Positions 1 to 5,431 of a stretch of DNA of 12,650 nt are shown piece after piece. Every line of letters begins with the position of its first letter. Positions within the stretch are counted from its first letter, which is position 1. This DNA is from RGIG9114 sp045592865. GTDB lineage: Bacteria > Bacillota > Clostridia > Oscillospirales > JAGBHD01. The notes beneath the pieces were generated by a model that was not told the DNA's origin, made no database searches, and saw only the letters and a list, made by a program, of their open reading frames with translations. The stretch is from the NCBI GenBank assembly GCA_045592865.1, contig JAZNVP010000090.1, forward strand, positions 1 through 12,650, given 5' to 3'. Position numbers and translations under genes: made by a program.

Positions 1-176
1 AAATCGGCACGGCAGTGAGTATATTTGCCTTCGGCAATATTGGCGCAAATACTTGTTGCACTTCTGCCGATTTGATTGGAGATAACGGTTTCGTGCTTTG
101 TGCGTAACTCTTTTGTTAATTTCAAAACCTCTACGGATAATTCTATAGACAGATCACCGAGCTTATCCTCTTTCAT
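1..176 (-). CDS. Four-helix-bundle protein, S23/Avd-like (partial, 3' end outside window)
   Basis: The minus strand from the ATG at 176 reads MKEDKLGDLSIELSV, then VLKLTKELR, then SNQIGRSATSICANIAEG and CRADF before the window ends (58 codons visible). The pattern of an N-terminal helix followed by (S/N)QIxRSAtSIxANIAEG and a later SRADF-like motif is typical of the four-helix-bundle family also named 23S rRNA intervening-sequence protein (TIGR02436), related to the Avd accessory protein of diversity-generating retroelements. Family members are thought to bind nucleic acid, but cellular roles are mostly unknown. A purine-rich ribosome binding site (AAGAAAGG, 187-194) precedes the ATG by about 10 bases, and a good promoter lies at 201-229. 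The gene sits next to the palindrome array at 252-445. Family assignment is confident; function is not. Confidence 0.85.
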   Translation of the reverse strand, partial: MKEDKLGDLSIELSVEVLKLTKELRTKHETVISNQIGRSATSICANIAEGKYTHCRAD

Positions 177-200
177 AACCACACTACCTTTCTTAAACTA

Positions 201-229
201 ATTATACCATACTTTCGATTAAAAATCAA
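201..229 (-). promoter_or_regulatory. Vegetative promoter of the four-helix-bundle gene
   Basis: On the minus strand a -35 box TTGATT (224-229) and a perfect -10 box TATAAT (201-206) are separated by exactly 17 bases. The ATG lies about 25 bases downstream of the -10. The promoter falls between the palindrome array and the gene, so the array is upstream of, not within, the predicted transcript. Confidence 0.8.
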
Positions 230-251
230 CTATCAATTAGCGTACTGAACG

Positions 252-445
252 AACGGCTACAGCTCCGTTTGCGCGAAGCGCAACATCATTGATGCGAAGC
301 ATCACATCTTTTGCAACTTGTTGCAACATCATTTGAGGCAAAGCCTCAACCTCGTTCATTTGTGCCGCGAGCGGCAATGATGTTGACCTAACGGTCAAAT
401 GATGTTGCGTGTGCCACGCAAACGATGTTGTGCCTATCGGCACAA
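252..445. repeat. Array of short palindromes (hairpins) with different stems and common spacers
   Basis: At least eight short inverted repeats follow one another. Arms (loops 2-4 bases) are 269-274/278-283, 290-295/299-304, 311-317/320-326, 333-339/343-349, 363-368/371-376, 383-388/393-398, 405-411/415-421 and 428-434/439-445. A weaker one is at 252-256/265-269. Most units begin TTG and end CAA. The inner stem bases differ from unit to unit while pairing is kept. Starts are about 20-23 bases apart, except one step of 27 bases. Spacers read CATCAT(T) on the left side of the array and AATGATG on the right side, so the array is itself roughly symmetric around the unit at 363-376. Open reading frames crossing it are by-products of the repeat. 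It lies between the tRNA-Gln terminator and the four-helix-bundle gene. Function unknown; the structure is read directly from the sequence. Confidence 0.88.
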
Positions 446-448
446 ATG

Positions 449-479
449 AAAAAATCCAACTCTTACGAGTTGGATTTTT
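449..479 (-). terminator. Rho-independent terminator of tRNA-Gln
   Basis: A 9-bp perfect stem (454-462 with 467-475, loop 463-466) is followed on the minus strand by six T residues (449-454). It begins directly after the CCA end of the tRNA. The flanking A and T runs extend the stem, and the plus strand also has a T run, so it may work both ways. Confidence 0.88.
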
Positions 480-553
480 TGGCTGCGGAACTAGGATTCG
501 AACCCAGACAAACAGAGTCAGAGTCTGTCGTGCTACCTTTACACAATTCCGCA
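480..553 (-). tRNA. tRNA-Gln (anticodon CUG), CCA end encoded
   Basis: The minus strand folds as a complete 74-base cloverleaf. The 7-bp acceptor stem is TGCGGAA with TTCCGCA, the D stem GTGT with GCAC, the anticodon stem ACAGA with TCTGT, and the T stem CTGGG with CCTAG around TTCGAAT. The 7-base anticodon loop CTCTGAC gives anticodon CTG, which reads the glutamine codon CAG. A discriminator G is followed by an encoded CCA (480-482). The gene has its own promoter (566-594) and terminator (449-479), so it is a single-gene unit. Confidence 0.96.
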
Positions 554-565
554 ACGACGGATATT

Positions 566-594
566 ATTATACACGCAGACTCTCTCTAAGTCAA
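566..594 (-). promoter_or_regulatory. Promoter of tRNA-Gln
   Basis: On the minus strand a -35 box TTGACT (589-594) and a -10 box TATAAT (566-571) are 17 bases apart, and the tRNA 5' end lies about 12 bases after the -10. The -35 box overlaps the TGA stop codon of the upstream gene (591-593). Confidence 0.88.
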
Positions 595-908
595 GCCTTT
601 TCTTCTAAATTTTTCAAGAAATCTATATAAATATCCCTTAAAAACGAATAAATACTGATATCCGCTTTTAAAGCCTCGGGAGTAAGGATATGCCCCATAA
701 TTCCGTTTTTTTCGGGGAAGAGGGAAAGGGTAACCGTTTTATCCTTGACCCCTATAATATATTCATTCTCGTTTTCGCTCCAAACGGTAACACCACCGTC
801 ACGGCTGACAACGTCGGTAGAGTTTCGGTAAACGATAAATATTCCCGAAATAAACGCCGCCGTCAGAAAAACCGAAATAATACCCAACGCAAAATAACGA
901 ACCCTCAT
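591..908 (-). CDS. Small membrane-anchored protein downstream of spoIIP (YqxA position)
   Basis: A 105-residue protein with one N-terminal membrane segment (about residues 5-27, FALGIISVFLTAAFISGIF) and a short extracytoplasmic part that looks like a compact beta-rich segment followed by a helix. The start is supported by a strong ribosome binding site (AAGGAAGG) inside the last codons of spoIIP; the two genes are separated by a single base, so they are translationally coupled. In B. subtilis the gene after gpr and spoIIP is yqxA, a small anchored protein of similar size and unknown function. Matching place, size and topology suggest an equivalent gene, but I cannot confirm sequence homology, so no symbol is given. 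A role in sporulation is inferred from the operon only. Confidence 0.75.
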   Translation of the reverse strand: MRVRYFALGIISVFLTAAFISGIFIVYRNSTDVVSRDGGVTVWSENENEYIIGVKDKTVTLSLFPEKNGIMGHILTPEALKADISIYSFLRDIYIDFLKNLEEKA

Positions 909-909
909 T

Positions 910-2013
910 TTATCCTTCCTTAAGTTCCATTAGTGCCTCATAGATCGGCCTTGCAATAAGCTTAGCGGAATAAACCGCCTCATCTATAGTATTGGCGTGA
1001 CTTCCCATTTCTATAAGCGTCGCACCCGTTAAAAGATTTTGATTATATTTCGAATAGTTAAAATAAACGGGTCGGGTAAGGCCTGGGTGCGCCGACTCTA
1101 TCTTATCCTCTAAAATCGCGTTAAATCTCAGATTTTCCGCCCAATCGGGAAAATTCATATAACCGTTCTCGCATCCCGAAAGTATCATTATCTGCGCCGC
1201 CTTTTTGCCGTCGATAATCGCAGTCGGCTTAACTCTCACGTCGGCACTCGGTTCAATGGCGTCGCGGTGGAGATCGATTATAACCTTAATAGAGGGATAT
1301 TTCTCCCTGTAAGCCTCAACCGTTTCTTTTTCTCGGTTGTAAGCACCCGAAAAAGAGGGATGGTCGTGTTGTGTGGTGGCGTGAACAACGCCAACGCCGA
1401 GCGCAGTGAGTTCCTTTGCAAGAGTCGCACCAACCTTAACCATATTTTTTTCGTTATCGGTGTTTCGGGACGGAATAGATCTATCGAAAACTCCCGAGTC
1501 GTAAGGATTGTAGCACTCGGTCGCGTGGGTATGAAGAATAAGAACCTCAACCGAGCCGTCTAATTTGAGTCTGAAAGAAGGCTTATCCTTAATTATCCCG
1601 AGAACCTCTTCGTTCGAGTGATTGGTTGAGTTTTTGATAAAACCCGCGCCATGCCCTAAAATAACACCGCCCACCTTTGAGGTGTAATGCACCTCGTTAA
1701 TGGTTCCCTTGTTTTCTTCTGATACCTCTTGCTTTTCGGTCGGAACACCGAGAACTTCTGCTTCTTCCTTTGTTTCGGCAGAGGCTTCACTGTCGCCGCC
1801 TGTAACCTCCACGTAGGTGGTCTTATCCTCGGTATCTGTCCCGAATAAAGAAACAAGCCCCGAGGGAATATAGGGGGAAACCGAAATAAGAGAAATCCCT
1901 TTCAGAACGGAAACAAGGCTCGGCGAGTGGGTAAAATAAAAGTTAAGAACCAGAAAGAGAACCAAACAACCCGAGAAAATACTGTATTTATTCCTTTTTA
2001 TAAAAGCCTTCAT
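910..2013 (-). CDS. spoIIP: Stage II sporulation protein P, peptidoglycan amidase/endopeptidase
   Basis: SpoIIP is a membrane-anchored cell wall hydrolase that works with SpoIID and SpoIIM to thin the septum and drive engulfment of the forespore. The 367-residue protein has an N-terminal anchor (about residues 10-27) and a low-complexity Glu/Thr/Ser linker (about 60-110). The catalytic domain contains HTHATE (161-166) and DLHRDAIE (247-254), which supply the expected zinc-binding and catalytic His/Glu residues. The C-terminal part keeps the family's RP(V/I)xFNYxKYNQ and LIExGSxxNT signatures. The ATG at 2013 is chosen because GAGGTG lies 7 bases before it; a TTG 15 bases upstream has no such site. 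It follows gpr by 48 bases and precedes the YqxA-position gene. Length is close to family members. Confidence 0.95.
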   Translation of the reverse strand: MKAFIKRNKYSIFSGCLVLFLVLNFYFTHSPSLVSVLKGISLISVSPYIPSGLVSLFGTDTEDKTTYVEVTGGDSEASAETKEEAEVLGVPTEKQEVSEENKGTINEVHYTSKVGGVILGHGAGFIKNSTNHSNEEVLGIIKDKPSFRLKLDGSVEVLILHTHATECYNPYDSGVFDRSIPSRNTDNEKNMVKVGATLAKELTALGVGVVHATTQHDHPSFSGAYNREKETVEAYREKYPSIKVIIDLHRDAIEPSADVRVKPTAIIDGKKAAQIMILSGCENGYMNFPDWAENLRFNAILEDKIESAHPGLTRPVYFNYSKYNQNLLTGATLIEMGSHANTIDEAVYSAKLIARPIYEALMELKEG

Positions 2014-2061
2014 ATCAACACACCTCAAAAATAAATATGAGGGAAGAATTAAATTAATAAC

Positions 2062-2919
2062 TCATAAAACCAGATATTTAAGCTCTTTGGGCGGTATCTC
2101 GGGGAATAGTGCGCGGTTTATCGCCGAAGAAATGATCTCGGAAAGCCTCTCGGTCAACTTGTCTGCGTCTTTGGGGGTCACAAAAAAACTCTCCATATCG
2201 TCAGAAACACCCTGAAATTCCGAAACGATGCTAACTGCATCAACGACCATCGGAACCCCTATGGAGATGACCTTGGCACCGAGACCTTCGGAATTTATCG
2301 TCTTTCTTCCGCCCTGAACACCGCTTCCGGGAGTAATGCCCGTGTCGGTTATCTGAACGCTCGTTCCTATCCTCTTAATACTTCCCGCGGCGAGTGCGTC
2401 GATAACGATAACCGTATCGGCTCCAACGAGTGAAGCGGCGGCAGAAACCGTCTCCTCGCTCTCTATGCCCGTCTGACCTAAAACACCGACCGCCACCGAA
2501 GCGGAATTCATTTCGGAGTTAAGCCCGAACCCTGAGCGCATCTCGGTCGGTATATGCCGTGTGACGAATATCTTCCGCGCCGAAAAAGGCCCTAAAGCGT
2601 CTGGGGTAACGTCGGGGTTACCAAGCCCCGCAACAAGAATACTATTTCCCTCTAAAAGCTCAGCGAGTATTTCGGAAATAACCTTTTCCGCCGTTCCTTC
2701 GGAAGCGGGGTTAATGATGGGTGACTCTATCTCAACGGTGTAGTAGACTCCTTGAGGCTTTCCGATGACCTCGGCGGCTTTTGGGGTGTTGATCGTTATT
2801 TTGGTAACGGGGAGTCCTTCTCTTGTGAATTCTTCCTTTGCAGCGCCGCCGATTTCACCTTCTTTTTCTGCCGAAAGGTCGGAAAAACGCTCAAGAGCAA
2901 GGTCGGTTCTCTTTTGCAT
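2062..2919 (-). CDS. gpr: Spore germination protease GPR
   Basis: GPR is the aspartic-type protease that degrades small acid-soluble spore proteins during germination, releasing amino acids and freeing the DNA. It is made as an inactive zymogen that cleaves itself late in sporulation. The 285-residue protein has VAGLGNPDVTPDALGP (residues 96-111) and VIVIDALAA (170-178). Asp107 and Asp174 correspond to the two catalytic aspartates known from Bacillus megaterium GPR. TDTGITPGSGVQGGR (191-205) is also characteristic. The TDLALE processing motif starts at residue 5, so the pro-peptide is very short. The ATG at 2919 is chosen because AAGGAG lies just upstream and the family N-terminus begins there; a longer frame reading back across rpsT is rejected. 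The gene is first in the gpr-spoIIP block and divergent from rpsT. No clear forespore promoter was recognised. Confidence 0.96.
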   Translation of the reverse strand: MQKRTDLALERFSDLSAEKEGEIGGAAKEEFTREGLPVTKITINTPKAAEVIGKPQGVYYTVEIESPIINPASEGTAEKVISEILAELLEGNSILVAGLGNPDVTPDALGPFSARKIFVTRHIPTEMRSGFGLNSEMNSASVAVGVLGQTGIESEETVSAAASLVGADTVIVIDALAAGSIKRIGTSVQITDTGITPGSGVQGGRKTINSEGLGAKVISIGVPMVVDAVSIVSEFQGVSDDMESFFVTPKDADKLTERLSEIISSAINRALFPEIPPKELKYLVL

Positions 2920-2952
2920 AATAAAACTCCTTAAAAATTTTTTAAAAAACAC

Positions 2953-2981
2953 TTGCATTCCTGGGAAATTAATGTTATTAT
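2953..2981 (+). promoter_or_regulatory. Promoter of rpsT
   Basis: TTGCAT (2953-2958) and TATTAT (2976-2981) are separated by 17 bases, about 40 bases before the rpsT ATG. A GGGAGG ribosome binding site follows at about 3006-3012. It lies in the 100-base divergent region shared with gpr. Confidence 0.7.
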
Positions 2982-3019
2982 AACTTGTAGTTTGATGGAC
3001 GATAAGGGAGGTGTATTTG

Positions 3020-3262
3020 ATGCCTAATATTAAATCTGCTAAGAAAAGAGTTCTCGTTGCTGAAACAAAAACAATGCAGAACAAGATGATCAAATCAAAT
3101 ATGAACACTATGATCAAGAAGGCTAACGCTGCTGAAGGTGATGCTAAGGCAGAAGCTGTAAGAGTAGCTGTTAAAACTGTGGACAAGGCTGCTGCAAAGG
3201 GAGTTATCTCCAAAAACGCTGCTTCCAGAAAGAAGTCTCAGTTAGCAAAAACTGTAAAATAA
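3020..3262 (+). CDS. rpsT: 30S ribosomal protein S20
   Basis: S20 is an early-binding protein of the small ribosomal subunit that contacts 16S rRNA. The 80-residue, Lys/Ala-rich protein starts MPNIKSAKKRV, the standard S20 N-terminus, and ends in GVISKNAASRKKSQLAKTVK, typical of the C-terminal helices. The ATG at 3020 is chosen over an in-frame GTG nine bases upstream because the GTG overlaps the ribosome binding site GGGAGG. The gene uses plain, highly expressed codons (GCT, AAG, AAA), unlike its GC-richer neighbours. It is a single-gene unit with its own promoter and terminator, and is divergent from gpr, matching the arrangement in B. subtilis. Confidence 0.98.
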   Translation: MPNIKSAKKRVLVAETKTMQNKMIKSNMNTMIKKANAAEGDAKAEAVRVAVKTVDKAAAKGVISKNAASRKKSQLAKTVK

Positions 3263-3273
3263 TTTAAAAACTG

Positions 3274-3309
3274 CGGTGCCGAAATATCGGTGCCGTTTTG
3301 TTTTATTTG
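3274..3309 (+). terminator. Rho-independent terminator of rpsT
   Basis: In RNA the arms 3274-3282 and 3287-3295 form a 9-bp stem with a 4-base loop, followed by a T-rich tail (from 3296). Two adjacent pairs are G-U wobbles, so in DNA the core reads as a direct repeat of CGGTGCCG. The opposite strand would have two A-C mismatches, so the terminator should work in one direction only. Confidence 0.85.
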
Positions 3310-3335
3310 ACAAATCAGAGTTTTTTGGGTAAAAT
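3307..3335 (+). promoter_or_regulatory. Promoter of the 41-aa membrane peptide gene
   Basis: A perfect -35 box TTGACA (3307-3312) and TAAAAT (3330-3335) are 17 bases apart. The -35 box touches the T-rich tail of the rpsT terminator. The ATG lies about 30 bases downstream. Confidence 0.75.
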
Positions 3336-3366
3336 ATAATCAGAATAAAAAAACGGAGTGATTAAA

Positions 3367-3492
3367 ATGAAAAACTTTATGAAAGCAGTTCTATGGATAT
3401 TTGCTATAGTGGCGCTCTCTGCCGGGGTTGCCTGTGTAGTCAGCGATTATCTCTATAAAAAGCGCTCTGTTGAGGTCGATATAGAAGAATAA
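3367..3492 (+). CDS. Small single-pass membrane protein, 41 aa
   Basis: The reading frame encodes MKNFMKAVLWIFAIVALS followed by AGVACVVSDYLYKKRS and a short acidic end (VEVDIEE). The visible parts are a positively charged start, a hydrophobic segment (about residues 7-27), then a Lys/Arg cluster and an acidic tail. The gene stands alone between rpsT and spoVAE, but has everything a real gene needs: a TTGACA promoter with 17-base spacing, a CGGAGTG ribosome binding site 6 bases before the ATG, and a strong terminator 14 bases after the stop. I do not recognise a named family. It resembles many small anchor peptides found in clostridial genomes. Confidence 0.75.
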   Translation: MKNFMKAVLWIFAIVALSAGVACVVSDYLYKKRSVEVDIEE

Positions 3493-3505
3493 GCAAAAAT
3501 ATGTT

Positions 3506-3540
3506 GGGAGATGCTTCTTTTGAAGTATCTCCCTTTTTTT
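3506..3540 (+). terminator. Rho-independent terminator after the 41-aa gene
   Basis: A 12-bp stem with one G-U pair (3506-3517 with 3522-3533, loop TTTT) is followed by seven T residues (3534-3540). The T run abuts the spoVAE stop codon on the other strand. No comparable T run follows the stem in the minus direction. Confidence 0.9.
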
Positions 3541-3892
3541 ATTTCTCTTTAGAACGCGAAACGAGTGAGGCAATAAGAGAGAAGAATATCGCAGCAGTAA
3601 TACCCGCCGCAGTGGCGGAGAGTCCTCCCGTTAAAACCCCGAAAAGTCCCTTTTTATCGACTGCTTCTTTTACCCCTTTGGAGAGAAGATATCCAAAGCC
3701 GGAAAGAGGGGTGGTGGCTCCCGCGCCGCCGAACTCCACTATTTTTTCGTAAATGCCAAGCCCGCCGAGAACAACACCCGAAACAACGAGCAGAGTGAGA
3801 ATTCTCGCAGGAGTAAGCTTTGTCTTGTCAATAATGATCTGAACAAGGACGCAGATGACCCCGCCAACTAAAAAAGCCTTTAAATATTCCAT
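3539..3892 (-). CDS. spoVAE: Stage V sporulation protein AE (SpoVAE/SpoVAEb type)
   Basis: SpoVAE is an integral inner-membrane protein of the SpoVA complex, which moves dipicolinic acid and calcium into the forespore and releases them at germination. The 117-residue protein matches the usual length (about 116). It has hydrophobic segments at about residues 5-21, 30-48, 82-99 and 99-112, and the conserved loop FGGAGATTPLSGFG (54-67), which is strongly characteristic. The start at 3892 lies 3 bases after the spoVAD stop, with a GGCGGA-type ribosome binding site overlapping the spoVAD end, indicating a two-gene operon. The gene is convergent with the 41-aa gene. spoVAC, normally just upstream of spoVAD, is absent here. 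Confidence 0.93.
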   Translation of the reverse strand: MEYLKAFLVGGVICVLVQIIIDKTKLTPARILTLLVVSGVVLGGLGIYEKIVEFGGAGATTPLSGFGYLLSKGVKEAVDKKGLFGVLTGGLSATAAGITAAIFFSLIASLVSRSKEK

Positions 3893-3895
3893 AAC

Positions 3896-4912
3896 CTAAT
3901 CCGCCTTAATGTTAATTAAATGTGCAACCGCAGGGATAGATTCCTTCTGTTGATTGGAAACGGTGCTCATAAGAGCCCCCGTCGCCATAAACAGAACGTT
4001 TTTAAAGCTTCCCTGTAGAAGATTTTTATAAATATAAGAGCATAAAACACTCGCGGAACACCCGCAACCCGAGCCACCCGAGTGAACGTCTTGACTGGGG
4101 CTGTATATCATAACCCCGCAGTCGCGGTGCACTCCCGAGAGAGAAATATTCTTTTCTTCCATAAGTTTTATAAACAGCTCCGAGCCGAAGGAACCGAGGT
4201 CACCCGTGAAAATGTAGTCGTAATCGGAAGGTGAGCTTTTTGTGTCGGAAAGAAATCTGTAGAGCGTGTCGGCGGCGGCAGGCGCCATCGCCGCACCCAT
4301 ATTGTTAATGTCGCAGATGCCGAGATCCATTATCTTTCCAAAGGTCGCAGAAACTATCCTTGGCGCCGACGAAAGACCCTTTTCAAAAGGGGAGAGAACA
4401 ATAGCCCCCGAGCCCGTCACCGTCCATTGTGCAGTCGGGGTCCTTATGCCGCCGTATTCAAGAGGAAAGCGAAACTGCCTCTCCGAAGAACAAAAATGGG
4501 AAGAGGTAAGGTTAAGGGTAGAGGCCGCAGACCCCGACTCAATAAAGGTCGCGGCAACGCCGAGCCCCTCTGCCATAGTTGAACAAGCCCCATATAGACC
4601 TAAAAAGGGGATAAAAAGGTCGCGAAGTCCGTAAGCAGAACCGATGCACTGGTTTAAAAGATCCCCGCTAAACATAAAATCAATGGGTCTTTTGAGCCCC
4701 GCGTTCTTGATAGCGCCCTCGGCGGCTCTTTTCTGAAGAATGCTCTCTGCCTTCTCCCAGCTTTTCTGCCCGAACATCATATCATTTTCGATCTCATCAA
4801 AATATTCCTTTAAAGGACCCTCGCCCTCTTTTTTGGAAACGACCGAGTAAGCCGAGCGTATCCTTATGTCCTTCTCAAACAGAATAGTTCCTTCGCCTAT
4901 CTTTTTAGCCAT
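3896..4912 (-). CDS. spoVAD: Stage V sporulation protein AD
   Basis: SpoVAD is a thiolase-fold, membrane-associated protein that binds dipicolinic acid and is needed for its import into the forespore. At 338 residues it matches the family length. Conserved stretches include LGLYGACSTMAEGL (104-117), with Cys110 in the thiolase nucleophile position, QWTVTGSGA (162-170), GDLGSFG (237-243) and HSGGSGCGCSASV (277-289). The ATG at 4912 is preceded by AAGGAG at 7 bases. It is the first gene of a spoVAD-spoVAE pair. The upstream neighbour is a divergent DUF2752 gene rather than spoVAC. The upstream region has only a weak resemblance to a forespore sigma-G promoter (CGAATA, about 18 bases, AAACTA on the minus strand), too weak for its own entry. 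Confidence 0.96.
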   Translation of the reverse strand: MAKKIGEGTILFEKDIRIRSAYSVVSKKEGEGPLKEYFDEIENDMMFGQKSWEKAESILQKRAAEGAIKNAGLKRPIDFMFSGDLLNQCIGSAYGLRDLFIPFLGLYGACSTMAEGLGVAATFIESGSAASTLNLTSSHFCSSERQFRFPLEYGGIRTPTAQWTVTGSGAIVLSPFEKGLSSAPRIVSATFGKIMDLGICDINNMGAAMAPAAADTLYRFLSDTKSSPSDYDYIFTGDLGSFGSELFIKLMEEKNISLSGVHRDCGVMIYSPSQDVHSGGSGCGCSASVLCSYIYKNLLQGSFKNVLFMATGALMSTVSNQQKESIPAVAHLINIKAD

Positions 4913-4977
4913 AACCGCTCCTTAAAACATAAACTTTTGTGGGTAGTTTTTGCGGTTTTGCTTCAATTATTCGCCTG

Positions 4978-5006
4978 TTGCATTGATAAAAATATTATGT
5001 TAATAT
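4978..5006 (+). promoter_or_regulatory. Promoter of the DUF2752 gene
   Basis: TTGCAT (4978-4983) and TAATAT (5001-5006) are separated by 17 bases. A GAGGTG ribosome binding site (5013-5018) and the ATG at 5024 follow closely, giving a short leader. Confidence 0.65.
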
Positions 5007-5023
5007 CAAAAAGAGGTGTTTTT

Positions 5024-5371
5024 ATGAAAATTAAAAATATCAAAGAAAAGGCGGTTTTGCTGGGGCTTTACGGCCTGTCGGTAGCACTACTGTATTTTTC
5101 GGGAATAGGGTGCATCTTTAAAAGACTCTTTAACGTAGTCTGCGCAGGCTGCGGAATGACGAGAGCGCTCCTTTCTCTTATGTCTTTCGATATAAAAAGC
5201 GCTGTGTATTATAACCCGATGGTCTTTTCTCTGCCTGTCCTTTTTCTTTATTTTATTTTCGACGGAAATCTCTTTAAAAACAAGACCCTCAACCGTGTTG
5301 TGATTTCGGTTATTCTGGCAGGATTTTTAGTTAACTGGGTCATAAATTTATTGACAGGTAAACCAATTTAG
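5024..5371 (+). CDS. DUF2752 family membrane protein
   Basis: This 115-residue protein has about three membrane segments (residues 10-28, 64-80 and 91-109). It carries the DUF2752 signature: a Cys in the first segment's end (Cys30), then CAGCGMTRALLSL (40-52), followed by an N-P pair (64-65). The CxGCGxTRA motif is the family's most conserved element and might bind a metal, but no function is established. The start at 5024 is chosen for its GAGGTG site; a frame reading upstream from 4937 has no ribosome binding site and crosses the promoter. Genes of this family are often found beside zinc-ribbon and TM2 proteins, as here, which suggests a shared membrane role. Family assignment is confident; function unknown. 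Confidence 0.85.
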   Translation: MKIKNIKEKAVLLGLYGLSVALLYFSGIGCIFKRLFNVVCAGCGMTRALLSLMSFDIKSAVYYNPMVFSLPVLFLYFIFDGNLFKNKTLNRVVISVILAGFLVNWVINLLTGKPI

Positions 5372-5379
5372 TTTATAAT
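5351..5379 (+). promoter_or_regulatory. Fully consensus promoter of the Zn-ribbon/TM2 gene
   Basis: TTGACA (5351-5356) and TATAAT (5374-5379) are both perfect matches with the optimal 17-base spacing. The -35 box and spacer overlap the last codons and stop of the DUF2752 gene. A leader of about 45 bases and a GGGGGA ribosome binding site (5419-5424) follow. Confidence 0.88.
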
Positions 5380-5431
5380 TAGGTTGATCGTTAAATCGGT
5401 TAATTTTTTACATATTTAGGGGGACTGGATT

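Noticed and set aside
252..445. CRISPR array
   Set aside because: Units are palindromes with changing stems and spacers of only 6-11 bases. A CRISPR has identical repeats of 23-40 bases and unique spacers of about 30 bases. No cas genes are present.
237..554. 105-codon minus-strand open frame crossing the palindrome array and the tRNA-Gln
   Set aside because: It reads through a complete tRNA and its terminator and gains its codons from the repeats. There is no ribosome binding site or family match.
409..630. 73-codon plus-strand open frame over the tRNA region
   Set aside because: It is antisense to the tRNA, its terminator and promoter, and has no supporting signals.
2014..2061. Possible terminator between gpr and spoIIP (TATGAG and CTCATA around 2036-2066)
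   Set aside because: The 6-bp AT-rich stem with a loop of about 19 bases and no T run is too weak. gpr and spoIIP are more likely co-transcribed.
2920..3019. Forespore (sigma-F or sigma-G) promoter upstream of gpr
   Set aside because: Expected from biology, but no pair of boxes with convincing match and spacing was found by eye.
2920..3213. N-terminal extension of gpr reading back across rpsT
   Set aside because: The extension is antisense to rpsT. The known GPR N-terminus and a good ribosome binding site place the start at 2919.
4937..5023. Upstream extension of the DUF2752 frame
   Set aside because: It would cross the promoter at 4978-5006 and lacks a ribosome binding site. The start at 5024 has GAGGTG.
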